From: Diabrotica undecimpunctata
Lineage: Eukaryota; Arthropoda; Insecta; Coleoptera; Chrysomelidae
Assembly: GCF_040954645.1 (NCBI RefSeq)
Contig: NC_092807.1
Coordinates: 27,945,853 to 28,009,852 of the forward strand
Length of the DNA stretch: 64,000 bases
Direction: 5' to 3'
The notes beneath the pieces are model-generated. The model searched no databases and was not told where the DNA came from. It was given only the letters and a program-made list of their open reading frames with translations. The translations under genes were made by a program, and so were the position numbers. Shown piece after piece: positions 22,223 through 32,543 of this stretch (positions within the stretch are counted from its first letter, which is position 1; every line of letters begins with the position of its first letter).

Positions 22223-22788
22223 TAAGACTACAATGAAAATGAGGTCCATTAAATCGAAACCAATGAGTCACCTGTATTTTAGAAGTGTATTGGCCAACGA
22301 GCTCATAGGTGATTTCTATAACAGAAAGAGACCAGGACCTAAGGTAACAATAGGAAGAAATAAACTGAAGAAAATGTTAGCGTTGAAAGCACGGTGAGAC
22401 TAAGCGATGTTGGCAATCACATGCCAGAAAAAGGAATATCAAGACGTTGTGCACTCTGTTCAACGAGAGCAAAGTCAAAACGTTCAAGTATTAAATGCTC
22501 AGATTGCCAGGTTGCATTATGTATTCAATGTTTTCCATTATTTCATAATAAAAATGTTTATTTAATGTGTTTTTTTCTGTGGTCGACTATGGAACCACAA
22601 CTACATTTACCAAAGTCAACATACCTAATCAGGCTGTGGTCGAAATTTCAACCACCTAAAAAAAACAACAAGGAGTGAAAATAAAATGAAAATACAAATG
22701 AAAGTTCAATAACGGATCATTCCTTATCTATAATCTGCAAAGAATTTGTTTATATTACCAAAAAATAATTCTGCCCTATAAAGGGTTA
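22223..22788 (+). pseudogene. piggyBac-like transposase C-terminus and 3' terminus
   Basis: The frame reads FYNRKRPGPKVTIGRNKLK and then, after a shift, a cysteine-rich domain: RRCALCSTRAKSKRSSIKCS, DCQVALCIQCFPLFHN. The CxxC-x(n)-CxxC-x(n)-CxxCFxxFH pattern is the piggyBac C-terminal zinc-binding tail, here with all cysteines kept. About 200 bp further on, CCCTATAAAGGGTTAA (22773-22788) ends in TTAA like a piggyBac right terminus. This is another family from the ones at 0.1-0.6 and 6.1-9.3 kb. Everything upstream of the tail is missing. Confidence 0.75.
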
Positions 22789-23021
22789 ATAACATAAATA
22801 GGACGCTTCTGAAATACGTAGACTGAAACAATTACTACCATCCGACCTGCGTTCAGGTCCCAGTCAAACAGTGAAGTGCATTCAGACTATTAACATCCTA
22901 ATTTTAGATTAGTTTTAAGTAGGTAACTCCGTACATCAGTAGATTTTAAAACATAAATGCTTACTGCCCATGTACGCGGATTGCTGTACCTATTGGAGTA
23001 AAATAGAACAAAATATGTATA
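22789..23021. other. Short unannotated spacer
   Basis: Nothing is recognised between the piggyBac end and the mariner left end. Confidence 0.5.
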
Positions 23022-23447
23022 CAGGGTGTCCCGGAAAATAGTGCGTTCCTTAACGATATGTGCAGATTGCAGCATTTAAAACAAAAAAATCTTATAACAT
23101 TTTTTTATTAAGTTAACCGTTTTCAAAAAAAAAATTATTAATTTTAATCAATTTAATTATTGTTCGCAGAAAAGGAAATACAGCCGGCAACGTTGCGTTC
23201 CTTGTTATTCTTCGTTAATTACTGTAAATCAGCTATCATGAATCATCGATCGTTAGGCATAATATGTATTGATACTGATAATAGTGATAGAGAAAAAGCA
23301 TGTATTTGTTTTTATTAAATATATAATAATTATAGTTTGAATACTGTTTTTACTTACATGGAAAATTATTATTACAATAAATGTTCGAAATGACCACCAT
23401 TTGCACAGATACACGCGTTTATTCGACGAATCCAATTATTCTTAATA

Positions 23448-24421
23448 TTATAAGTATGCAGCAGCATCAAAAATTCGTTGTCGCAATTGAGCTTCTGTTT
23501 TAATTTCATCCTGGTTGTCGTATACTAATGATGTTAGATGTCCCCAAAAATAAAAGTCCATAACATTGCATTCTGGTGTTCTGGGTGGCCACAGAACGTG
23601 TCCATATCTACCGATCCAATGACGAGGAAAAGTGATGTCGAGGAAATCTATAATATGTCTCGTAAAATATGCTGGAGCCCCGTCATGAAGAAACCACATT
23701 TCAGAGCGTATTTGTAACGAAACGTCTTCAAGAAGTATCGGTAGAACATACTGCAACAAATTTAAATAGGATTCTCCATTCAATCTTCTGGGAAGTTCGT
23801 ACGGTCCAATCAGACGATTACCAATAATCCCAGCCCATAAATTTATACTAAATTGTTTTTGAAAATTTGTCCTAGGTATAGCATACTCGTTTTCATCACT
23901 CCACACGCGACAATTGTGAAAATTAGACACTCCATTTCTCGTAAAACAAGCTTCATCTGCACACAACACTTTGCACGGAAATTCGGGTTCCCTGGCGATT
24001 TTGTTTTGAAACCATCTACAAAATCTTAATCTTCGAGGTAAATCGCCTTGGTGTAAATCTTGCACTCGTTGGTAATGGTAAGGATGTAACAGTTGTTCCG
24101 TAAATGTCTTGTGAACAATTTTTTTTGAAATGCCAACCATTCTAGCCACAGATCGAGTACTTACTTTTGGATTATTAATGACTATATCCAAAATCACATC
24201 TTCTGCATTTAGTCTACGGTTACTTCGTGTTCTACCGCTAGTTTTTTAGGTATCACACAACCCGTCTCTAATAACCTTTGGGACACGTTCACAAAACTTC
24301 GGGCATTAGGATGTCGTCGTTCGGGATAGCGTTCAAGATAAAGTCTAACAGCCCTATTACTGTCACAGTGGGCTTCACCGTACGTAATTAACATATCGTG
24401 ATACTCGCGAATCAAAAACAT
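23448..24421 (-). pseudogene. Mariner-family transposase, one frameshift
   Basis: ATG 24421 opens MFLIREYHDMLITYGEAHCD, SNRAVRLYLERYPERRHPN, an N-terminal helix-turn-helix of the type common in insect mariner relatives. At about 24240 a run of six A (CCTAAAAAACTAG) has one base gained or lost. The correct frame continues TSGRTRSNRRLNAEDVILDI and is then open to 23448. Catalytic candidates are Asp in CADEACF (23955-23957), Asp in LHDGAPAYF (23682-23684) and Glu in PPRTPEC (23571-23573), with 36 residues between the last two. Relatives usually have SPDLxP-LDF there, so Glu in place of Asp is notable. The product would be about 320 aa. Only the single frameshift prevents an open transposase. Confidence 0.82.
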
Positions 24422-24587
24422 GACAATACTATTTATTCTTGAGCTACGGGTAATTACAACTGTTTACAAATAATGTACCTTTTCTGTATCAAAATAAATT
24501 AAACTATCGCATTCTGCCCATACCTTTTGGAGCGCAACGTTGCCGGATGTATTTGCTTTTCTGTGGACACTAATCAAATGGATTAAA

Positions 24588-24591
<4 letters not shown>

Positions 24592-24665
<74 letters not shown>
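24592..24665. repeat. (AT)n microsatellite, left of nested element
   Basis: About 74 bp of uninterrupted AT dinucleotide lie directly outside the left terminal repeat of the nested element. A matching tract sits at the other end (28600-28661). Confidence 0.95.
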
Positions 24666-24667
<2 letters not shown>

Positions 24668-24996
24668 CTCCTTAAATACAAAAGTCACACATTCCAAAAA
24701 ATATCAAAACTGATTTTTTTGCATAAAATGCATCTTAACCGATGAAACTTTAATATTTCGCTCAACCAGCAAAAGCACCCGTACACCCACATACGTTAGT
24801 TTTGTTTTGTACCGTTTCTGTAACTGAGTTCCGTGCAAAACTACCACATCCTTAGTTGCCATCAGACATTCGGCACGAGTGCACGCATTTTTTATGAAAA
24901 ACTAACACATTCCAAAAAACTGCTAACAGACAGGTGAAATTATATATTCACAAGTGCCACATTCAAAAATACATTCGTATTGCAGATCACATACAC

Positions 24997-25441
24997 GTAA
25001 GTATCTTATCATTTTTATGTGCAATAGTACAATAATTTAAAATAGGTTAGTTTTTCGTTTATAAATTTAATATTCTCTCTTATTTTTGTATGCAATACTA
25101 CCATATTTTGAATTATGTTAGTTTTGCAAAAAATAATTAGAATTATTTTCTTATTTCTTTATTCTAAAGTTACATATTTCGAAATATGGTATCTTTGTAT
25201 TTGAAAGTAATCTCTAAATAGATTTTATTTTATATATTAAAAAGCAATTTTTAGTTTTACTGTTGTTTTATCGGAAAGTTTTTGTAGTTTTTGGAGTAAT
25301 CTTATGGGTTAAACAAAATAATTTAGAAATCTTAAAACCAATTAAATTTTACTTACCCATATAGATACATTATAACGCCTATTTACGAGCAAGTAAATTG
25401 TTTGATACAGGTAGGTACTTATAATTAATTTTTATTTTCAG
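24997..25441 (+). other. Candidate 5' intron of the transposase gene
   Basis: A strong donor (CAC|GTAAGTAT at 24997) and an acceptor (TTTTTATTTTCAG|A ending at 25441) fall just before the ATG at 25443. An intron in the leader is inferred from these signals alone. Confidence 0.4.
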
Positions 25442-25442
25442 A

Positions 25443-27822
25443 ATGGCAAGAAGAGCGCAACGTATTTTGGACATGATACCACAAATAAATGACCCTCGAG
25501 ATGAACAGCAATCTTCTTCAACAATACGACCTAGTGAACTGGATTCAATTGACATTCAGACTGACAATATTATTTATCATGAATATGATGCTAATGGCAT
25601 TAGCTCTCTACCGGACAGTCAGTTATCTTTAGATATTCTGAACTCCTGAAAATAACGAATATATTCAAGCAACGCCTCCAAATCACAGAATATTCAATAA
25701 ACCATCTTTAGTCATTAAAGAAACAGACTCAGACAGTGATTCTTCCTCTGGTGAATCTTCTAGCTCTTCGAGCAGTTCCAGTTCTAGTTCTTCAAGTAGC
25801 TCCAGTTCTACAAATAACCTAAAAGATTTCTCATCCGATGATATTGTCAAAGATCCTACGTATGAAGATCCATTTTCTGAAAACCGCAAAGCCCAGTCAG
25901 ATTCCGATGAAGAACAACAACAACAAGCACAGTTACCTGGCATTCAAGACTTTCCGCAATCAGCCGTGGATAACCAGAAGTTACTTAATATTAATTCACC
26001 ATCACCCGGAGTTGACGATCAGCCACCTAGCGTTGACGAGCACCCATCTAGCATCGGTGAGCAGTCTCCTAGTGTTGATGATGAATTGCGCAGTAGGTGT
26101 CGTAAAAGAAAAGCAGAACCGCTTTTATGGAAACGAAACCAGAGCAAGCTATTGAAAAACAAAGGTATGTCCCATACTTCTATGTCCAAGTCTAAGAAAG
26201 TTTATGATGCCAAAAAATGGGTCCTGTATGTTTCGATAAATGTAAATTAAAATGTTCTACAGAGTTTACGTTTGAAGAAAGAAAACACATCTTTGAAAGG
26301 TTCTGGGAGTGCGGTGATCTGGAAATCCAACGACAGTTTATTCACGATCACATGACCAAGGTAGAACCAAAATATAGATACGTTCGTGAAGGTAGCAGTC
26401 GCAAAAATTACAATCACTCATTTTATCTGACTCGGAATAATAAAAAAACTCGGGTATATAAAGTATTCTTCATGAATACCCTTGCAATCTCAGACACTAT
26501 GATCAGAACCGTTGTCAAAAAACAGTCCGAAACTGGTGTGCACCTTAAAGATAACAGGGGAAAACATAACAACCATAAGACACTAGACTCAGAGCTGACC
26601 GATGGTGTCAAAGCACACATCAATTCAATACCCCGCATAGAAAGTCATTACTGTAGGTCGCGATCGACTCGGGAGTATATTGAGGGCGGGTTAACAGTCG
26701 CGGCACTACATCGACATTACGTAGACAAATGTGAATCTGAAGGTAGACCACACGTTTCATATCAAGTATACAACAACATATTTATATTTTAACTTATCTT
26801 TCTGGCAGCCCAATAAGGATCAATGCGAAGATTGCATGGCTTACCAAAACGCTGAAGATAAATCGTTAATACAATAAACTTACGACGAGCACCTGAAGCA
26901 AAAGACTCTCGCTAGAGCTGAAAAAGATAGAGATAAAGAGCTTGTGAGTAATACCTTCGTAGTGGCTGTGTACGACCTCCAAGCGGTGATACCTTGTCCA
27001 CGGGGTGATGTGCCGAGCTTTTATTATACGTCTAAATTAAATCTACTTAATTTCACAGTAACCGAGCTCGGTACAAAGGACACAACTTGTTTTGTATGGC
27101 ACGAGGGAGAAGGAGCCCGAGGTATTAATGAAATTGGCTCCTGTGTTCTAATGTATCTTGGAAAATAGAATGAAAATGTCACGGAACCTTGTGATGTCAC
27201 TTTCTATAGCGATAATTGCTGTGGCCAACAAAAGAACAAATTTATGCTGGCAATGTACCAATACGCAACTCAAGAATTGCCAAACATCAAGAGTATTACT
27301 CATAAGTTCCTAATAAAAGGGCACACCCAAAACGAAGGAGACTCTGTTCACTCTGTCATCTAACGTAACATTACGAGAGCATTGAAATCATCTCCAATTT
27401 ACGTTCCAGACCAGTATATCACTCTGATTAAAACAGCAAAGAAAACTGGAAAGCCTTATACTGTTAAAGAACTGACACATGAGAATTTTTTTGACCTCAA
27501 ACCTCTGTGTACAGGAAACTACAATATAGATGATGATGGCAATAAATTCAAATGGACCGATATAAAGATTCTGAAGGCGGATAAAGTAAGCAATGGCATA
27601 TTTTTCTTTAAAAGTTCCTACGAAGAGGAAGAGTTCAGGTCGGTATCTACGTTGAGAACACGCCGCACGAAGTCAACGGCAGTGCCTGATAATAATTTTA
27701 CTCTAAACCAACTTTACACTGAAAATCTTACAGTTCCTGAAGCAAAGAAGCAAGGCATTCTAAAGCTAATCCAAAAAAACGTAGTGCAAAGATTTTATGA
27801 ATCTTTTTATGATAATCTCTAA
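25443..27822 (+). pseudogene. DDE transposase of nested element, several breaks
   Basis: ATG 25443 opens MARRAQRILDMIPQINDP. Frame breaks occur near 25643, 26215 and 26790; nonsense codons near 26876, 27166 and 27361. The N-terminal quarter is acidic with a run of about 20 serines (25740-25810) and repeated SPSVDD/PPSVDE units. Next come KCSTEFTFEERKHIFERFW, KVFFMNTLAISDTMIRTVV, IPRIESHYCRSRSTREY, SFWQPNKDQCEDC and the core: AVYDLQAVIPCPRG (Asp 26974-26976), YYTSKLNLLNFTV, WHEGEGARGINEI, FYSDNCCGQQKNKF (Asp 27211-27213), KGHTQNEGDSVHSVI (Glu 27334-27336), then PIYVPDQYITLIKTAKKTG. The three acidic residues fit a DDE triad. The same order in copy 1 at 15.4 kb supports one superfamily. Sola is my best recollection, not proven. 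Confidence 0.72.
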
Positions 27823-28580
27823 ATTAGTGCACAAGTTACTGTTGTTAACTGATTTTTAATGTTTTCGTTAAGTTTTTTTTTATCCTTTACGAGCATTACG
27901 CTCAATGTAGTTTTAAGAAAACGTTTTATAAAAATATTTTTGTAAGAACCACGTTTATGTGCTTCATACGGTTGTGATTCGTGTAGATCATGGAAATGAT
28001 TATTTTGAAGGTGTCTTTCTCCTTAGTGCCTTATTTTATAAGACTATAACTGCTAATAATACTATTTTAAGATAAAGTTACCTCTGTTTCTCTTAAAGTT
28101 TTTTGCTTAAAAGGTTAAGTTTTGTTTTTAACGTAAATTTATTCCTCTTATCTACTACTATAGGTAATATTAAAGACTTAATTGATGATCTCATGATAAA
28201 ATTAACAATTATTTGTTTCCTCTTAGCAAGTTTAGTATGTAGTAAGTTAGTATGTGCCTTTTTTTTTATAAATTGACATTTTGTAAGGTTGACAACCGAA
28301 AATAAAACTCAAATTTTCCTAATTATGGTGGTTTAATTTTTAAAATTTTAATGTTCTCGACGACAAAGTCTATATACAAAACTAACTTATTTGCATTTTT
28401 TCGACAGTCCATTCGAGCTATGGTTAAGATTGCTTTATTGATATAGGCTATTTAATTACGCATCTTTTGATACCAAAAAAATCTACCTAATACACATAGT
28501 TTATACAAAAATCATAAAGTAATCTAAATTATTTTTGTAAATGCCTCTCCTGTACAATTTGCTTATTTTGGCTTGTGGTG
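27823..28580. other. 3' untranslated part of nested element
   Basis: A+T-rich, without reading frames. AATAAA at about 28300 may be the polyadenylation signal of the transposase transcript. Confidence 0.5.
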
Positions 28581-28597
28581 CTTTTGTATTTAAGGAG

Positions 28598-28599
<2 letters not shown>

Positions 28600-28661
<62 letters not shown>
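28600..28661. repeat. (AT)n microsatellite, right of nested element
   Basis: About 61 bp of AT dinucleotide immediately follow the right terminal repeat. The outer mariner inverted repeat resumes at 28661. Confidence 0.95.
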
Positions 28662-28664
<3 letters not shown>

Positions 28665-28772
28665 TTTGAAAACGGTTGACTTTATAAAAAAATGTTATAA
28701 GACTTTTTTGTTTTAAATGCTACACTCAGCCCATACCTTTAAGGAACGCACTATTTTCTGGGACACCCTGTA

Positions 28773-29630
28773 TAAAGTAATAATGATCGTTTTTTAGTTT
28801 AAAATATTTTATTCATCAAATCTGGAAATAAATCAATTTCCAATACTCTAGTTAGGTTTACTTCAATTATGTTTGACCCATAGTACTGTTCAACATAGAT
28901 GCAGCTACGTTTACGTAGAACGATACGCTAGAGCATGCATGGAAGGGTTTTAAAGAGAGTTAAACTGAATTACTAGATATTTATACAATATGTCTTTTTT
29001 AATAATAATTCAATATTCTTCTTCTAATTCTTGTTTTCGAGCAGTTCCACTGATCCTTATTAAACGAACAACATACAGTCAAAATATTGTAGTGTTTTTT
29101 TTTTAATAACTGGGAATCCTACATAATACGATAAACCCTTATACGGGACGCATATGGGTCACATAAAGATCTTTAAAAAAGTCTCCTCTTTTACTTTATA
29201 CAAGAGGATTTGTATCTCAACAATTCTCTAAAGGTCTTTTTGGTCGTGAGCGGAACTAATAAATCTGAGTTTTACCATTGACCCTTCGTTAAATTTGACA
29301 GGTAGGAGATCCTTGATGAATAGCTATAATGGACTTAGGAAACATTTCCTTTACCTGTAACTATTTTATTTAGTTTTTACATTATAATTATTTTCTAAAA
29401 GATAGAAAAAACTGAATTTGAAAGGACCTAATTTAATCAAGGAGTAAATAAAAAAGCTGGAATATTTTAAGTTTTAAATTAAAATTTTTTGTTTGTAATA
29501 ACTGCTGTTATGCGATAATGATGACATGTGTTGTAAATTATTAACTTAGTTATTTATTCATTGAAATTTGGAGGTGTATACACTGAGTTATAGAAGTTAT
29601 ATTTTTTTATTTTGAAATGATATATCCAAG
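28773..29630. other. A+T-rich stretch, nothing recognised
   Basis: No reading frame, terminal repeat or element motif was seen. Confidence 0.5.
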
Positions 29631-29718
29631 AGTTACATATTTGATGTAATTTCAAATAATTGGTCCTCACAAGGAGTTACATATTTGATGTAATTTCAAA
29701 TAATTGGTCCTCACAAGG
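29631..29718. repeat. 44-bp tandem duplication (two copies)
   Basis: The unit begins AGTTACATATTTGATG and ends TGGTCCTCACAAGG. The copies at 29631-29674 and 29675-29718 appear identical, so the duplication is recent. Confidence 0.95.
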
Positions 29719-30149
29719 CAGTTAACGCTCAGTTGTGGCTCCACGTACCACACTCTGGAAACTGTATCGAGGCTATGATATCCAGAATATACTAAGTGAG
29801 GGTAACTATATATGGCGAAATTATCGCCGGTTGCAGGTATAATCAACCCGTAGTTACTAGTTAAAGGCTTCGTGCGACGAGCTGGAAAAAAGCCCATTCT
29901 TTACCCTGAGACAGAAGAATCGGTTTGCATGGCGGATGAATCTATAAATAATGGTCTGGTCCAAATAGGAATGTTTGTATAGGAATGCAAAAGACAACGG
30001 AGAACTCCTGAACCAAAGACTCTTAAAGTACTTGTAGAACAATTAACATGTAAGCGATATTTAGGTACACTTATTATATTACCAAAGTATTGAACCATTT
30101 TCATGGTTTAATATGGAAAGATTATTTAGGACACAAAAACACAGACCAT
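29719..30149. other. Unassigned stretch with short open frames
   Basis: Minus-strand frames of 60-76 codons exist here (for example 29667-29897) and may be a relic of an unrecognised element. No motif was found. Confidence 0.35.
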
Positions 30150-31214
30150 CTTTGCAAGTGATTTAGATACAGAAAATTATGAAATTTGAGGATTAGGAAT
30201 AGAGACTTACTTCTGCAACTTATCCACAAAAAAACATTCACTGCCCAACGAATAAACAAGATAAGGGTATTAAAGTAGATTTTAACCAATTACTAGAACA
30301 AGCATATGACCCAACACCAAAAAAGACATTAAAGTAGTTATAGGTGACACAAGCGCAAAGTTCATAATTGAAAAATAATATATCGAAATAACTGGAAGAC
30401 ATAGCCTACTTAATTATTAGTTCTAACATATTTCCCCACAACACATACACAAACCACCTACTAGTTCGGGTACACTTCAGATGTAGGATCCTCTGACAGG
30501 CAAACAAGAACCAACCGAGAAAAAAATTTAGATCTGGATAAATTAAAAAGGCCCGAAATACAAAAGAAGTTTGAAATAGAAATATAAAGGACTAAATTAT
30601 GAAGAAAATGAAAAGCAAACATTAGAATACCAGCGGAACCTAATAAGTAAAACCACATTAACTGTACCTAAATCGATGCTAGAAACTAAAGAAAGAACAA
30701 ACGAAAAATAATAATTAGTTTGATGGCGAGTGTAAGGTGACAATTATTGTAGAACGAAGAGAAGCACATTATTAGATAGAGAGAGAAAAATGATATTTAC
30801 GGGCAAAATATGAATAGCTTATAAATTGTGTATACAAAAAAGTGAAAAAACATAAACAAGCAATTAATAAACATGGAAATAAACTTTAGAAAAAAAAACA
30901 AGAAATGCATATACATTTATCAAACAAATGAAACAAGGGTATAAACCAAAAACTAACCTACGCAGGAATAAAAACCGGCAACGCTAAAGAAACTTGGAAA
31001 ACATATTTTAAAAAACTACTGAACGAAAACCATCACAATATGATCTAGAATACCCAAAACATAGACTATTGGAAGAACCAGAAATGAAGAGAATGAGATC
31101 ACAAAGCCGCCAACGATAGAAGAAGTTGAAAGGGCAATCAAACTTCAGTAAAATAACAAGGCTCCTACATGTGATAGAATACACGCAATTGTTCAAATCG
31201 GGGGAAAGGCAAAC
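30150..31214 (+). pseudogene. Badly decayed EN/RT gene of a non-LTR element
   Basis: Scattered plus-strand fragments fit one retrotransposon in order: TPKKDIKVVIGDTSAKF and EITGRHSLLN (decayed GDFNAK-IG and G-HSL of the endonuclease) near 30320-30410, then ETWKTYFKKLLNENHHN, EITKPPTIEEVERAIKLQ and NNKAPTCDRIHAIVQIGG near 30985-31205 (RT entry). Stops and shifts are dense, so this is an old copy. It ends where a minus-strand insertion with a T-run begins (31219). Confidence 0.6.
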
Positions 31215-31612
31215 AACGTTTTTTTTTTTTTCCTTTTTTAGGTATGGAGCTTAAGTAGGTATATGTATGATGTGAGAAGATTAATTGTTGATGATAGGGA
31301 GTTAAATTGTTTACTGTGTGGATTTATGGAATATAGAAAACTAATAAAGAGACCATTATAATTAAATAATTAAAGTTTTCGAGGTCTTCCTACTGATCGT
31401 ATTCCTATTGGGGAACCGTCTCTTGTCGTGTTTACTACTCTATTTGTTGTGATTCGGCTCACATGATTGTTCCATTCTACTCTTCTATTTCTTACCCAGT
31501 TCTTGATGTTCTCCACCCTGCATCTACGTCGTATATCTGTATTTCTAGCTCTGTCCCATAGTGTGTTACCATCAATTTTTTAAGTGTTTTTATCTCTGCT
31601 GTTTCTAACATC
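31215..31612 (-). pseudogene. 3' end of another non-LTR retrotransposon
   Basis: The minus strand reads MLETAEIKTLKKIDGNTLWD, RARNTDIRRRCRVENIKNWV, RNRRVEWNNHVSRITTNRVV, RDGSPIGIRSVGRPRKL and a stop, followed by about 150 bp of 3' UTR and an A-run (T-run 31219-31231). This is an RT thumb and tail of the type ending in SVGRPRKRW. The frame is unusually clean for its length, so the insertion is fairly young. Confidence 0.7.
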
Positions 31613-31944
31613 CCTATTGTTAATACTAATCTACAGTGGAGTAGTAGAAGAAATCAGGACCAAAGAAGGTGTGGCCTTGTATCAAAATCACACCAAAGAG
31701 TGTCAATACATATCAGAAAGAATTGTAACAGCAAAGATAGGAATGAAGAAGGAAAACCTGAACATCATCGGAGTATACGGCCTAGAAAATAACAAGCCTC
31801 AAACAACAAGGGAAACGTTTTATGACGAATTACAACAAGTAGTAGATCAAGTCAGAGGGAAGATGATAATATTGGGGGATTTTAACGCTCGAATAGGCAA
31901 TCAAGTAATACGCCGAATTAAACAAAAACATAACGAGGATGTGG
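31613..31944 (+). pseudogene. APE endonuclease fragment
   Basis: A plus-strand frame reads IYSGVVEEIRTKEGVALYQN, YISERIVTAKIGMKKEN, NIIGVYGLENNKPQTTRET, FYDELQQVVDQVRGK and IILGDFNARIGNQVI. This is the central part of an EEP endonuclease including the catalytic GDFNARIG. It stops at an ATT repeat, where the CR1-like element's 3' tail starts. Confidence 0.7.
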
Positions 31945-32543
31945 TTATTATTATTATTATTATTACATAACAAATAGGGGCAGAGAAGCGAGCTCCTATT
32001 ATGCCCAAAAAGCAAAAAAAATATCGTTATAAAACTAATACCAATTATAAAGTTAAGTAAAGTTAAACAATTAAGTACATCATACAAAAATTGTGAAACA
32101 ATAAATAAATAATGCGTTCCGAGAATACAACAATCCTATAAATAAAATAAAGCGCTATCAAGTTTATTTTTAAAGATGTTACCACTAGCTGCAGACGTGG
32201 TGTCTTGATCCAAATTGTTCCAGATATTAAAGATTCTATTTGGTAAAAAGTTCACCCTGGACCTTGCAGTAGTTTGTTCCCTCTTTAATTTGTAACGATG
32301 GCCTCTTAATGTTTCGTCTTGACTCTAAGTGAATATAGTGTTTAGGTTCCCAAAATTATGTTTTAAAATACGAAAGGACATAATTAGGTCACTTGGCCCT
32401 CGAAGACGTCGCTGCTCGAATGTCGTAAGATGAGCCATGGATAGTCTATCTTTATAGTTAAGTCTTACACTTTCGTATGCCAGTCTTGTGGCTTTACGTT
32501 GAATATTTTCAAGTGGGATTTTATCGCGACTGAGCCCGGCAAA

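Larger units (their letters stand above)
24666..28599 (+). mobile_element. Nested 3.9-kb DDE transposon (copy 2, possibly Sola-like)
   Basis: The termini are perfect 19-bp inverted repeats: CGCTCCTTAAATACAAAAG at 24666-24684 and its reverse complement at 28581-28599. Both ends sit in (AT)n tracts, so the target duplication cannot be sized. The left subterminal region repeats CACATTCCAAAAAA (about 24687 and 24905) and a variant near 24956. One plus-strand gene fills the middle (25443-27822). It inserted inside the right repeat of the mariner-like element and so is younger. Confidence 0.85.
23022..28770 (-). mobile_element. Mariner-like element with about 180-bp inverted repeats, containing a second transposon
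   Basis: The ends are CAGGGTGTCCCGG... and, inverted, CAGGGTGTCCCAG..., flanked by TA on both sides (23020-23021; 28771-28772). The left repeat runs to about 23200 and contains GTGCGTTCCTTAA, GCATTTAAAACAAAAAA, ACCGTTTTCAAAAAA and GCCGGCAACGTTGCG. The right repeat holds the same blocks but is cut in two: the outer part is 28661-28770 and the inner part 24531-24591, with a 3.9-kb element and (AT)n tracts between. Without the insertion the element is about 1.7 kb. Confidence 0.88.

Noticed and set aside
24464..24697. Open frame with alternating Ile-Tyr repeats
   Set aside because: It is the translation of the (AT)n microsatellite.
25683..25943. Minus-strand frame rich in Leu/Glu
   Set aside because: It is antisense to the serine run of the nested transposase.
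31945..31970. ATT repeat considered as an independent microsatellite
   Set aside because: It sits exactly at the 3' end of the CR1-like element and is explained as its TAA tail.
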